Shown here in pieces: positions 44,032-53,272 of a DNA stretch of 64,000 bases. The translations under genes were made by a program, and so were the position numbers. This DNA is from CBDFLA01 sp965248915. Its GTDB lineage: Bacteria; Pseudomonadota; Alphaproteobacteria; M2410. Under the pieces are notes generated by a model. That model did no database searches, was not told the origin of the DNA, and saw nothing but the letters and a program-made list of their open reading frames with translations. The DNA is taken from positions 3,162,001-3,226,000 of the forward strand of contig OZ252216.1 in NCBI GenBank assembly GCA_965248915.1, read 5' to 3'. How positions within the stretch are numbered: the first letter of the stretch is position 1; every line of letters begins with the position of its first letter.

Positions 44032-44667
44032 TCAGGAGACAGCCTTGCGGAGTTCTTCGGCGATGCTCTCAGGCGTACGATCAGCGCCAAAAAAGGTCAC
44101 GAACTCTCCATTTTCATCCATCAAATAGAAGTAGTTGGAGTGGTCCATATAATACATGCCGGTCTCTTCATCCGCGGGGGTTTTGGCATAGTAGACCTTG
44201 TAGGCCTTCGCCGCCTGGTCCACTTGTTCTAAGGATCCTGTCAGACCTCTTATCGAGATGGGGAACCGCGAAACAAACTCCTTCAATGCCTCTGGCGTGT
44301 CGCGCTCCGGATCAATCGAAATAAACACCGGCTGGAGGCGATCTGCCTGATCCCCCATCCTTTTGAGCGTGTCGGTCAGTTTGAGCATATCCACGACGCA
44401 GACATCGGGGCAGGTCGTGTACCCAAAATAAACCAGCAGATGCTTGGACTTAAAGTCTTCATTGTTGACGAGCGTGCCATTGTGATCGACCAACTCGAAG
44501 GGGCCCCCCACGAGGGCTTCACCGGTCGTTCTCAAGGTGCCGTTTTTGGGAGTAACAGGGCTAACCGTCAAAAACAGGCCATATCCAACGAGTGCGCCGA
44601 CAACGGCTGCAATCAAGACAAGAAAAATGCGCCGTTGGGCTAGCGGGGAATTGGAATTGTCACTCAT
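44032..44667 (-). CDS. senC: SCO1/SenC copper chaperone
   Basis: 211 aa. N-terminal membrane anchor (IFLVLIAAVVGALVGYGLFLT), thioredoxin-fold domain with copper site Cys86 and Cys90 (TTCPDVC) and His176 (YMDHSNYFYL). Needed for the CuA centre of cytochrome oxidase and, in Rhodobacter, influences the RegB/RegA system. It is divergent from regB with a 288-base gap. Confidence 0.93.
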   Translation of the reverse strand: MSDNSNSPLAQRRIFLVLIAAVVGALVGYGLFLTVSPVTPKNGTLRTTGEALVGGPFELVDHNGTLVNNEDFKSKHLLVYFGYTTCPDVCVVDMLKLTDTLKRMGDQADRLQPVFISIDPERDTPEALKEFVSRFPISIRGLTGSLEQVDQAAKAYKVYYAKTPADEETGMYYMDHSNYFYLMDENGEFVTFFGADRTPESIAEELRKAVS

Positions 44668-44955
44668 CAGAACCTCACGCGTTTTGATAATCGCGGATCA
44701 TAGAAAAGTTGCACCCGTCTGGCTAGCTCAAAAGCTTCAAGATTGGTCCAATTCAGATTACATCTCTAAGGCAAGAGTCTGAGGTTAGAAATCCTCCGTG
44801 TAGAACCTAAAAGAGTTCTCCATACCGGAGGAAACCATTTTTTTGCGAATGAATTGCAATGCAATATTGCCAACCTCTCCTTTGCGCTTTTTTCCGGGGG
44901 CCAATGACATAAGTTCTGGCCGACATCTCACATAGTTCATATATTGGGGACGTAT

Positions 44956-46338
44956 GTGGCCGATCAATCGCTCATCGATATGAAATCTGGAACACAAATC
45001 CTGCGTCCAGATAGTGACCTTCGCTCGTTGAGCGCAGGCGGGCTCAATCTCATGAGCTTGGTGGTGCCGCGGTGGATTGCGATTGTCGGGCAGATTGCCG
45101 CTGTTCTTGTGGTGAAATATGCCTTTGGATTTGATCTCCCATTTTGGCCGTGTCTTCTTATCATTGCGGCCAGTTCTGTTTTGAACATTGCGCTTTGGCT
45201 GCGCTACCCGCCCAAGAAGTTACTGAGTGACCGGGAGGCGGCGACCTACCTAGCCTTCGATATCCTGCAGTTGACCGCGCTCTTGTATTTCACCGGCGGT
45301 CTGCAAAACCCCTTCTTCATACTCTTTCTTGCGCCCGTTACGGTTTCTGCCTCTAACCTATCCGCGCGGAGCACCATCATCTTAATGGTAATGGCCTTTG
45401 TCTGCGTGAGCCTCATTGGGGTATTTGCAGAACCATTGCCTTGGTTCGCCGATACCAAATTTGATCTGCATCCAATCTACCAAGTGGGCTTGTGGGTCTC
45501 AATCGCCCTTGGGCTTGGATTCTTAGCCATTTATGCCTGGCGGATCGCTGCTGAAGCCCGACGTATGTCCGCAGCGCTTGCCGCAACACAATACATTCTG
45601 GCCCGCGAGCAGCGCCTCTCTGCGGTTGGGGGTTTGGCCGCTGCAGCGGCTCACGAACTCGGCACGCCCTTGGGCACCATCGCGCTCGTCGCCAAGGAGC
45701 TGCAAAATGAAATTGGCGGTCAAGAGGAGATCGATGAGGACTTGGACCTTCTGCAGAGCCAAGTACAAAGATGTCGTGAGATTCTAGGGCAATTATCGGC
45801 CGACCCACACTTGGGCGACATCGTCTATGACCGCATGGATCTGGGCACACTCCTGCACGAATTGGCCGACAATGCTGCAGACGGTCAAACGAAAATCGAT
45901 ATCAAGCTATTGCCTCATGAGAGATTCGTCGAAGGAGAGGAGTTAATCGAAGAACCGGTTCTCGTGCGGCGACCAGAAATCACCTATGGCTTGAGCAACT
46001 TCGTCAACAACGCCATGCACTTTGCAACATCTGAAGTGATAATCTCAGCCGACTGGGACGGGAATGCAATCCTTGTGAAGATAGAGGACGACGGGTCCGG
46101 GTTTGCGCCGCGTATTTTCGATCAGCTGGGAGATCCCTATCTGACCACGCGACCGCGATCCGATCGCGCTGGTTCAAGCGACGAGTACGAGGGAATGGGG
46201 CTTGGCATTTTTATTGCGAAGACGCTTATTGAACGATCAGGCGGAAAAGTTGAATTCGAAAACAAGAAGTCGCCAGGTATGGGAGCGATCGTCAGTGTCA
46301 GATGGCCAAAAGGTATCTCCGAGCCAAAGCCCACCTAA
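44956..46338 (+). CDS. regB: Redox sensor histidine kinase RegB/ActS/PrrB
   Basis: About 460 aa from GTG 44956 (TTG 44944 and ATG 44980 are alternatives). Six membrane helices with the quinone-site motif TGGLQNPFF (118-124 counting from the TTG), phosphorylated His237 in AAAAHELGTPLGT and redox-active Cys277 in QVQRCREILGQLS. HATPase: NFVNNAMHF, DDGSGFAP, YEGMGLGIFIAK. It responds to the ubiquinone pool and signals to RegA, controlling respiration, carbon and nitrogen fixation or photosynthesis genes. Confidence 0.94.
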   Translation: MADQSLIDMKSGTQILRPDSDLRSLSAGGLNLMSLVVPRWIAIVGQIAAVLVVKYAFGFDLPFWPCLLIIAASSVLNIALWLRYPPKKLLSDREAATYLAFDILQLTALLYFTGGLQNPFFILFLAPVTVSASNLSARSTIILMVMAFVCVSLIGVFAEPLPWFADTKFDLHPIYQVGLWVSIALGLGFLAIYAWRIAAEARRMSAALAATQYILAREQRLSAVGGLAAAAAHELGTPLGTIALVAKELQNEIGGQEEIDEDLDLLQSQVQRCREILGQLSADPHLGDIVYDRMDLGTLLHELADNAADGQTKIDIKLLPHERFVEGEELIEEPVLVRRPEITYGLSNFVNNAMHFATSEVIISADWDGNAILVKIEDDGSGFAPRIFDQLGDPYLTTRPRSDRAGSSDEYEGMGLGIFIAKTLIERSGGKVEFENKKSPGMGAIVSVRWPKGISEPKPT

Positions 46339-46430
46339 TAATGTTCCAAATATCCGGCAATCTCACGGTTTCCACTCACCAGGAAATACGTTAGGTTTGC
46401 CGCAAGTTTCAAAAGCCAAATGGATGGCCC

Positions 46431-47000
46431 ATGGATAACGACGATCTCCACGAAAGTGCCCAAGACTTTTTGCCAGTGGGCAAAGATCTCCTCATTCTCG
46501 ACGACGATGCGCCCTTTCGCAATCGGCTCGCGCGGGCGATGGAGAAGAGAGGGTTCGTTGTCACACCGGTCGAATCCGTTGCTGAAGCGACCAGCGTCGT
46601 TAAGCAGGCGCCGCCGTCTTACGCTGTGGTCGACATGCGCTTAGAAGATGGCAATGGCCTCGACATTATTGATCTAATCCATGATCTGAAACCGGATAGC
46701 AGGGTGGTTATGCTCACAGGCTACGGCAACATCGCAACCGCAGTATCGGCTGTAAAAAGGGGCGCTGTCGACTATCTATCAAAGCCCGCCGACCCAGACG
46801 ATGTCGAGAAAGCACTGCTCGCGCCTCCCGGCGAAAAGCCTGACCCGCCGGACAATCCAATGTCTGCCGATCGCGTGCGCTGGGAACATATTTTACGTGT
46901 GTATGAGCTTTGCGACCGGAATGTGTCGGAAACAGCCCGGCGCTTGAACATGCACCGAAGAACCCTTCAGCGCATTTTGGCAAAACGCTCCCCGCGGTAG
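46431..47000 (+). CDS. regA: Response regulator RegA/ActR/PrrA
   Basis: 189 aa. Receiver domain with acidic pocket DDD at 24-26, phospho-acceptor Asp68 (VVDMRLEDGNGL) and Lys118 (YLSKPADPDD), then a Fis-type helix-turn-helix NVSETARRLNMHRRTLQRIL, the highly conserved RegA DNA-binding segment. Lies 92 bases after regB. It converges on mmcB with 12 bases between stops. Confidence 0.95.
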   Translation: MDNDDLHESAQDFLPVGKDLLILDDDAPFRNRLARAMEKRGFVVTPVESVAEATSVVKQAPPSYAVVDMRLEDGNGLDIIDLIHDLKPDSRVVMLTGYGNIATAVSAVKRGAVDYLSKPADPDDVEKALLAPPGEKPDPPDNPMSADRVRWEHILRVYELCDRNVSETARRLNMHRRTLQRILAKRSPR

Positions 47001-47012
47001 ATTGATCCTCAC

Positions 47013-47495
47013 TTACTCACTTTCACTGACTTGCTCAGAAAGCACGGTGACGCGCCCTGCGGCAACACGGGCAAAGGCAAGCGTCACAGCTTTACGTCGC
47101 GAGGCGTGTAAAGGGTCTCCTGGTGAAGGTCGCAAGATCTCGGCACCGTAGCGATCGGCAACAATAAGGCCAACATCGTCTGGCAGAACATCCAGAGGAA
47201 AGTTGCGATCGACCGCGAAGTAAAAATAGTCGCAGAATTCGTGATATTCCGGCCACTTATTGTCTGTCCGGTAGTCGATAAGCCCCGACTTGATCTCGAC
47301 AAAAGTGATTTTTCCGTGACTGTCGAGAGCCGCCACATCGGCCCGGCGACCCGAGGCAACCGTAAATTCCAAGATGGACCTTTGATCCAAATCGCCAAGC
47401 AGTCGTTGGACCCCGCGCGCGATATCTTGGGCCACACCTTTGACAGAAGTGGAAACATCGCCGTCTGAGGGGTCATGGGTTAGATTTTCGTCCAT
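47013..47495 (-). CDS. mmcB: MmcB-family DNA repair nuclease-like protein
   Basis: About 160 aa with the PD-(D/E)XK-type core of MmcB: RRADVAALDSHGKITFVEIKSG and YHEFCDYFYFAVDRNFPLDVLP. In Caulobacter mmcB is in the SOS regulon and contributes to translesion (ImuABC) mutagenesis. Start MDENLTHDPS at 47495 is a choice; an earlier ATG at 47528 is in frame and neither has a good Shine-Dalgarno. Confidence 0.82.
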   Translation of the reverse strand: MDENLTHDPSDGDVSTSVKGVAQDIARGVQRLLGDLDQRSILEFTVASGRRADVAALDSHGKITFVEIKSGLIDYRTDNKWPEYHEFCDYFYFAVDRNFPLDVLPDDVGLIVADRYGAEILRPSPGDPLHASRRKAVTLAFARVAAGRVTVLSEQVSESE

Positions 47496-47792
47496 ATCCG
47501 AAACACTACGCCATCCCGATTGTCTCATAAAGGCACGTGAGAGAAGGGGGTCCCGCCGCAACTCTTGAGTTTGCAGCGTTGATCTTGGCCCAATATCTGC
47601 AAACCCTGTGACCCGATGGCGAGTGTCGATCCGGTCTGGTGGGTGACCGCGGGTCGGCATCGCGGAAACAAATCACCGGCCCTCTCCAGAGGACCATTCG
47701 AGATTCGCGTTTCCTCGTAACCTCGTCGTGTCGTGCCAGGTTTCCTTCAAGGACCTCGTGCTTACCTCAGCCAGGTGCGACACCAACTCAAA

Positions 47793-47826
47793 GGGCGGTA
47801 CTTTAAGTACCGCCCATTTTTCTTTT
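47793..47826 (+). terminator. Strong hairpin with T tract (plus), serving convergent transcripts
   Basis: GGGCGGTAC (47793-47801) pairs perfectly with GTACCGCCC (47807-47815), loop TTTAA, then ATTTTTCTTTTT. The T run is on the plus strand, yet the gene ending next to it is the minus-strand diiron protein (stop at 47843); on that strand only TTTG follows. It probably works in both directions. No plus-strand gene lies immediately upstream. Confidence 0.75.
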
Positions 47827-47842
47827 TGAACTGTCAAACGGT

Positions 47843-48955
47843 CTATTCGGCCGCAAGCCCCCGGGGACGACCACGGAAGTTGATCGTTTTCAAATAATCG
47901 ATCCCTTCTTCTGCAATGGCATCACCAACCATTTCATCGCCTTCAGCTTTAAGTTCATCCATATCCACATAAAGTGCGTAAAACGGTTTTGTGCGATCTG
48001 TGATGATGCCCGCCTTGAGCAAAGTCTTAATGAGAACGCGGAAAATATCGGTGCTTTCTTTCATCCGTTCGCGGCGATCTTCATCAGTGAACATTTCCTG
48101 GAAAGCTTCCGTCACCTTCTGCCACTCAATCCCGTATTTCGTATACACAGCTTGCATTTGCTCAGGATTGACCAAGTTAAACAGCAGGGTTTGGAAGCAA
48201 TGCCCAGCCCAATCTTCGATGAGGTTTTGTTCTTCTTCATCGAGTTTTGGAATGGTGCGATCGGCCCAGATCTTACCAAACTTGTGATGAAAGGCCTCAT
48301 CCGTCATGGTCAATTGACACAGTTTGCGCAAGGTCGGGTCTTGGCTTTTTGCATAGAAAGTGGCGAAGGCACCCATGGCAAGTCCTTCGACCAACATCTG
48401 CATACCAACGATTTTTTTGTAAACTTCTTCCGCACCGACCATTTCCTGCAACAGATCGCCGAGGGTTTGGCCAACCGGTGCTGGCGTTCCCCAACGTGCT
48501 TCAATGTACTTTGAAAAGGCGGTGACGTGGCGGGCTTCTTCTCTGGCTTGATTGGCCGCGTATTCTTGTGCGCCAGGGTCGCGTAAGATGTGACAAAGGC
48601 TCGCGGACAATGACAGCGCCCCCTGTTCACCGTGAAGAATACTCGATATCTGCCACCGGGTGATTTCGTTTGCAAACCGAACCTTGTCCTCCGGCTTAAG
48701 GGTGTTTTGCACATACTCTGTTTGCAGAGACGGCAACATCTCTTCCGGCATGATCATCTGGGTGTTGATGTCGAAATCATCGTCAAAGTCAATGTATCGT
48801 TTGTCCAGCGGATCCCAGAAATGGTCATGAGTGGCAGCAATGATCTTGTCGAAAGCGTCGGATCGATCACCGTAGCGCTCGACTTCCATTAATGCCTTAA
48901 AGTCCGTTGAGGCCACGGTATTGTAGGCGGTATCCTTTGTAATCTGCTTCGTCAT
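47843..48955 (-). CDS. Diiron carboxylate (ferritin-like/R2-like) protein
   Basis: 370 aa, no signal. Diiron ligand set in proper order: Glu110 (LHGEQGAL), Glu140 and His143 (AREEARHVTAF), Glu190 (LVEGLAMGAF), Glu220 and His223 (TDEAFHHKFG). This is the ExxH arrangement of the ferritin-like superfamily of R2, AurF-type oxygenases and relatives. It lacks obvious R2 features (radical Tyr context or C-terminal NrdA-binding end), and no nrdA is near, so an oxygenase or oxidase with unknown substrate is more likely. Two inverted repeats are upstream. Confidence 0.75.
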   Translation of the reverse strand: MTKQITKDTAYNTVASTDFKALMEVERYGDRSDAFDKIIAATHDHFWDPLDKRYIDFDDDFDINTQMIMPEEMLPSLQTEYVQNTLKPEDKVRFANEITRWQISSILHGEQGALSLSASLCHILRDPGAQEYAANQAREEARHVTAFSKYIEARWGTPAPVGQTLGDLLQEMVGAEEVYKKIVGMQMLVEGLAMGAFATFYAKSQDPTLRKLCQLTMTDEAFHHKFGKIWADRTIPKLDEEEQNLIEDWAGHCFQTLLFNLVNPEQMQAVYTKYGIEWQKVTEAFQEMFTDEDRRERMKESTDIFRVLIKTLLKAGIITDRTKPFYALYVDMDELKAEGDEMVGDAIAEEGIDYLKTINFRGRPRGLAAE

Positions 48956-49000
48956 TCATTCCTCCAAATCGCCTTTCGGCGGTCGTTTACCCTTAAGTTC

Positions 49001-49057
49001 CATGAAAAAATATGTTTCATGCGTCCAACTCGCAAGTCAAAAATGACGCAAGCGTCA
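49001..49057 (-). promoter_or_regulatory. Two inverted repeats upstream of the diiron protein gene
   Basis: CATGAAA (49001-49007) and TTTCATG (49015-49021) around a seven-base spacer, 46 bases before the start codon, and TGACGC-AA-GCGTCA (49044-49057) a little further. Such pairs look like operators of TetR- or MarR-like dimers; no such regulator gene is adjacent. Confidence 0.42.
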
Positions 49058-49139
49058 CGAATTCATGCAACTTGTGACCATTGCCACGAAGAAGGGGCCG
49101 CGTCCCGCAGCTTGCGCGGGTGAAAATACAAGGAAGGAC

Positions 49140-49784
49140 TTAAGAAAATTTGAGCGCGGTAGCGGTTTCGAGTTCTTCGAGGGCTGAATTTGGTTCAATC
49201 ACTTTGATGGTGGTCATGCCTAAAGCGCGCGCTGGTTTGAGGTTAACGCCCAAATCATCCAAGTAGACGGTCTCTTCAGGCGCGACGCCGAGCGCGTCAC
49301 ACGCCATCAAATAGATTTCCGGATTTGGTTTCCGAACCCCGACCTTGCTGGACTCGATCACCACCTCAAAGAGCGCCATGACTTCTTGTACCGCAAGTGC
49401 TTTTTTATGGCCGCGGGACATGCCCGGGCCTTCGCCGGCGCGCACATTGTTGGTAATGCACCCAACCTTGAAATGCCTTGAGCAGGTCTTAAGCGCGTGA
49501 ACCATCTCCTCTCGGATGTCACCTGCCAGGAGGTTGATGACTTGGATGCCAGAAATTTTGTGGCCAGCCTTTCGAGATTCTTGCGCGAACGCGAGGTCAA
49601 ACTCTGCAAGGCTAAGCTCACTTTGCTCAAACCGTGCCCACGCATTGGTGTCAGGGTTTGTTGCATTCATTTGGCGAATGAAGTCCTTTGGAATGTCGTT
49701 TTCAGATTCGTATCGATTGAACGCTTCAAACGGGGAGGATGTGAGAACCCCGCCAAAATCCCAAACAACAGCTTTGATGCTCAT
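49140..49784 (-). CDS. HAD-superfamily hydrolase
   Basis: About 214 aa. Motif I VVWDFGGVLT (usual DxD is here DFGG with the nucleophile Asp), motif II CITNNV, Lys in KVGVRKPNPEIYL and motif IV YLDDLGVNLKPAR; a C1 cap domain lies between. It resembles the HAD domain of ACAD10/EPHX-type proteins. Substrate unknown. Its ATG shares a base with the bioB stop (TGATG), so translation is coupled with bioB; a TTG one codon earlier is possible. Confidence 0.86.
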   Translation of the reverse strand: MSIKAVVWDFGGVLTSSPFEAFNRYESENDIPKDFIRQMNATNPDTNAWARFEQSELSLAEFDLAFAQESRKAGHKISGIQVINLLAGDIREEMVHALKTCSRHFKVGCITNNVRAGEGPGMSRGHKKALAVQEVMALFEVVIESSKVGVRKPNPEIYLMACDALGVAPEETVYLDDLGVNLKPARALGMTTIKVIEPNSALEELETATALKFS

Positions 49785-50977
49785 CAAGCTGTCGCCGAGC
49801 CGTCAACGGGATCAAGACCCATAGGCCGTAATCCAAGTTTTTCAAAAAGCGCGGTATCGTGATCTACACTGGCATTGTCGGTCGTTAGAAGTTTGTCACC
49901 CATGAAAATCGAATTGGCACCAGCAAAAAAGCACAATGCTTGCAGTTCATCGCTCATCTCTTGCCGTCCCGCCGAGAGCCGAACCATGGAGTGCGGCATC
50001 ATCAGACGCGCCACCGCAATGGTTCGCACGAAATCGATCGGATCCACATCAGCAGCTTCTTCCATTGGCGTACCTTTGACACGAACCAAGAGATTTATCG
50101 GCACACTTCCTGGGTGTTCGGGTAAATTGGCAAGCGCCATCAACATACCGGCGCGGTCTTCTACTTCCTCACCGAGGCCGACAATTCCGCCGGAACAAAC
50201 ATTGATGCCCGCATCTTGAACGCGTGCCAATGTTTCTAGTCGCTCGTCAAACGACCGGGTCGTGACAACTTTGTCGTAGAATTCTTCTGACGTATCCACA
50301 TTGTGATTGTAATAGTCGAGCCCGGCATCGGCCAGTTGTTGCACTTGAGTGTCGCTCAACATGCCCAGGGTCATACAGGTTTCAAGGCCCAGGCCGCGAA
50401 CCTCTTGGATCATGGCAATCAGTTCTGGCATGTCGCGATCCTTAGGTTCACGCCATGCTGCCCCCATGCAATAGCGTGTCGCGCCCGCTTCTTTCGCCCG
50501 TTTGGCCTCGCCAGCGACCCGCGCGACTTCCATGAGTTTGGAGGCCGGCAATCCGGTTTCATGGTGCGCACTTTGAGAACAGTAGCCGCAATTTTCGGCA
50601 CACCCACCTGTCTTGATGGAAAGCAACGTCGACATTTGGATCTCGTTTGGATCGAAGACCTTCCGATGGGTGGTTTGTGCCAGAAACAAAAGCTCGTTAA
50701 AAGGCAAGTGAAAGAGATCCAATACCTCTTCCTGCATCCAGTTGTGTCGGATGTCTCCAGTCGCGTTTTGCGGGTTTGGAGTAGAGTTTTGGGAATTTGA
50801 GACAACTTCAAGCGTCATTTTTTTGGGGTCCAGCTCTGTCGGCGCATGTTTGTTGGAACGCGCGAGCATAACGGAGCCAAAAGCCCCGTCAAGCAAAGGC
50901 CCCGTAGCTTTTCCGCCGACCATTCCAATTTGGTGTGACTTCGAGGGTCGATGTTGCAATGACAACAGAGTTTTCAT
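49784..50977 (-). CDS. bioB: Biotin synthase
   Basis: Radical SAM enzyme inserting sulfur into dethiobiotin. Radical SAM motif TGGCAENCGYCSQS; [2Fe-2S] ligand region and YCMGAAWREPKDRD; YYNHNVDTSEEFY; SAGRQEM with the conserved Arg. From ATG 50977 it has 397 aa, some 50-70 more than usual at the N-terminus; ATG 50818 (MTLEVVSNSQ) would give 344 aa, the normal size. I kept the first because it has TAGGAATTGT before it while 50818 shows no Shine-Dalgarno. No other bio genes are near; it is followed by a HAD hydrolase. Confidence 0.92.
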   Translation of the reverse strand: MKTLLSLQHRPSKSHQIGMVGGKATGPLLDGAFGSVMLARSNKHAPTELDPKKMTLEVVSNSQNSTPNPQNATGDIRHNWMQEEVLDLFHLPFNELLFLAQTTHRKVFDPNEIQMSTLLSIKTGGCAENCGYCSQSAHHETGLPASKLMEVARVAGEAKRAKEAGATRYCMGAAWREPKDRDMPELIAMIQEVRGLGLETCMTLGMLSDTQVQQLADAGLDYYNHNVDTSEEFYDKVVTTRSFDERLETLARVQDAGINVCSGGIVGLGEEVEDRAGMLMALANLPEHPGSVPINLLVRVKGTPMEEAADVDPIDFVRTIAVARLMMPHSMVRLSAGRQEMSDELQALCFFAGANSIFMGDKLLTTDNASVDHDTALFEKLGLRPMGLDPVDGSATA

Positions 50978-51015
50978 ACAATTCCTAGATTGTAATGTCT
51001 TTGCTGCCCATGGGG

Positions 51016-51029
51016 GGAACCAAGGTTCC
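51016..51029 (+). promoter_or_regulatory. 14-bp inverted repeat between bioB and the S9 peptidase genes
   Basis: GGAACC-AA-GGTTCC, perfect arms, in the 93-base gap between divergent bioB and the first S9 peptidase. Could be an operator for either or both genes. No match to a BirA-type or BioR-type box that I can state firmly. Confidence 0.35.
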
Positions 51030-51070
51030 GGCGGGTGGTAAGGGAAGACTGACTAACTTAGGGGTCAAAC

Positions 51071-53116
51071 ATGTTGACGACGACACGCTGCGTGCGGCGG
51101 GGATATTCCCCGCGCCGAATTTTTGATCGACTTTTTGGGATCTTAACGACGACCGCTTTGTTGGCAGGTCTCATGGGCGCGCTGCCTGAGATCACTGCTG
51201 CGCAAGCGAAGAAATATGAAGTGACGGACTTCGCCCGCCTGCCAGCTATTTCCAGGCCACAATTGTCGCCAAACCAGGAGTATCTCTCTCTCCTGCAGCC
51301 TTACAACGGCAAGCAGACTATCTTTGTCTACAAGCTTGGCTCGTCACAAGCCCCATGGGTTGTCGAGCCCGGACTGGAAGGCGATGTTCTGATCGCCGAG
51401 TATCGTTGGGCCACCGATGAACGTCTCGTCGTTGTGGTGCAATACCCGTTCACTTATATCCCGCAATATCGTCGATTTGAAGGTTACAAGCTGAAGACGA
51501 TCGCAACACGAACCATTGCCGTGAACCGCGATGCCACAGATCCAGTTGTTCTCTTCAATGACCAGCAGAAAAACTTCAACGGTCAAGGCGGATACCAATC
51601 CGACATTGTTGATATGTTGGATGATGATGACGACCACATCCTGATCGCCGCTGACGTGAACCGAGACAGGTTCCTTGAGGTCAATAGGGTCAACATTCAC
51701 ACCGGCGATAGAGAGCCGATCGCGAAAGGGGCTAAGGACCACACCATCGGGTTCGCCACCGATCTCGATGGCAATGTCAAACTTCGTTATGATTACGACG
51801 ATATCAAAGACGAGATGTCACTCCACATGAAGAAAGAGGGATCGTTCGGTTGGACACTTCTCAACAAATCCCCCCAGCTTGACCGCGCTGAAATTGTTCC
51901 AATGGAATTTTCGGTCGACAACCCAAATGAGATTTATGTCATGACCCGTCAGAAATCGGGTCGATATGAAGCTTTCAAATTCAATATGAAGACACGGCAG
52001 CTGGGAGAGAAAGTCTTTGGTCATGACACGGCCGAGTTGATTGATTTAGAATTCTATGATGAGACCCATGAGCCCTATGCCGCCTATTTCGTTGAAGACC
52101 AGATCACCCGTCACTATTTAAGTGATGAGGCAAGAAATCAAGGCGAGGCAATCGACAAAATTGTCCCCGGAACGTTCAAAAGGTACTCAAAGCCGACAAG
52201 AGGGATATTGAGCAGCGATGAGAAACTTATTGTCTCAGGTTCTGGCCCCAGCGAGCCGACATCATACTATTTGGTTGACTTTGAGAAGAAGTCGGTCAAT
52301 CCAATTGGATCGACCCATCCCACCGTCGATCAGGCTGACCTGGGCGAGGTTCGCCCATACCATTTTGCCGCTCGTGACGGTGTGAAGATCCCAACATATT
52401 TGACCTTACCAAAGGGCAAGTCACGCAACCTTCCAACAATCATCATGCCGCACGGCGGGCCGCGATCTCAGGATTGGGCTCGTTTCGACTTCATGGCACA
52501 GCTCTTTGCAAGCCGTGGCTACGCTGTTGTGCAGCCAAACTTCCGTGGCTCAACCGGTTATGGCGAAGACTTCGAACATGCAGGCTTTGGCGAGTGGGGC
52601 TTTAAGATGCAGGACGATGTCACCGATGCGACCCACAAAGTCATTCGCGACGGCATCGCAGATCCAAAGCGTGTTTGCATTTTTGGTTGGAGCTACGGTG
52701 CCTACGCCGCCATGATGGGTGTTGTCAATGAACCCAACCTCTACAAATGTGGAGCCGCAATCAACGGTGTTTATGACTTGATCGAGGTCATGAACCGCCC
52801 TGGCTGGCATCGTTGGTATCACAATTATTGGGGCCGTCTCATAGGCAACAAGAGTGTTGATCGGGTCCGAATGGAGCAAGGTTCTTCAGCCATGCGCGCC
52901 AATGAGATCCAAGTGCCGATCTTCCTGGCTGCAGGTGAGGTTGACCGAACGGTTTTGCCCAAGCAGACGCGAATATTGGAGAACGCCCTCAAGCAAGCAG
53001 GTAAAGTGCATGAGGTGTACTATTATCCGCACGCAGATCACTCGTTCCGTTACGAGCCAGAATTGCAGGATATGTTTATCAAGCTGGATGCGTTTTTCGC
53101 GAGGCACCTAAAGTAA
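51071..53116 (+). CDS. Exported S9 family (prolyl oligopeptidase-type) peptidase, copy 1
   Basis: 681 aa. Signal-type N-terminus (LFGILTTTALLAGLMGALPEITAAQA), an N-terminal propeller-like part rich in beta repeats, and C-terminal alpha/beta hydrolase: HGGPRSQDWARFD, PNFRGSTGYGEDFEHAG, nucleophile in GWSYGAYAAM, Asp in GEVDRTVLPK and His in HADHSFRYEPE. Cleaves small peptides in the periplasm, by family. AGGGGTCAAAC precedes the ATG. First of three tandem paralogues. Confidence 0.9.
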   Translation: MLTTTRCVRRGYSPRRIFDRLFGILTTTALLAGLMGALPEITAAQAKKYEVTDFARLPAISRPQLSPNQEYLSLLQPYNGKQTIFVYKLGSSQAPWVVEPGLEGDVLIAEYRWATDERLVVVVQYPFTYIPQYRRFEGYKLKTIATRTIAVNRDATDPVVLFNDQQKNFNGQGGYQSDIVDMLDDDDDHILIAADVNRDRFLEVNRVNIHTGDREPIAKGAKDHTIGFATDLDGNVKLRYDYDDIKDEMSLHMKKEGSFGWTLLNKSPQLDRAEIVPMEFSVDNPNEIYVMTRQKSGRYEAFKFNMKTRQLGEKVFGHDTAELIDLEFYDETHEPYAAYFVEDQITRHYLSDEARNQGEAIDKIVPGTFKRYSKPTRGILSSDEKLIVSGSGPSEPTSYYLVDFEKKSVNPIGSTHPTVDQADLGEVRPYHFAARDGVKIPTYLTLPKGKSRNLPTIIMPHGGPRSQDWARFDFMAQLFASRGYAVVQPNFRGSTGYGEDFEHAGFGEWGFKMQDDVTDATHKVIRDGIADPKRVCIFGWSYGAYAAMMGVVNEPNLYKCGAAINGVYDLIEVMNRPGWHRWYHNYWGRLIGNKSVDRVRMEQGSSAMRANEIQVPIFLAAGEVDRTVLPKQTRILENALKQAGKVHEVYYYPHADHSFRYEPELQDMFIKLDAFFARHLK

Positions 53117-53272
53117 GTACCTTGTGAACTTGCACTTTTGGGGGTGGCTTCGAGGCATCGAAGTCGCCCTTTTTGTTGCGAGCCCGTTGCAAAGGGGTTC
53201 CCGTGTGGGTTGCGGGTGTGGCAAAATCCCGATACACTCTTTTTGTACATTGCGTGGGAAATGGAGGGGGTC

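Noticed and set aside
47843..48955. Ribonucleotide reductase beta subunit (nrdB)
   Set aside because: Diiron ligands fit the superfamily, but there is no nrdA nearby and the sequence outside the ligands does not look like R2.
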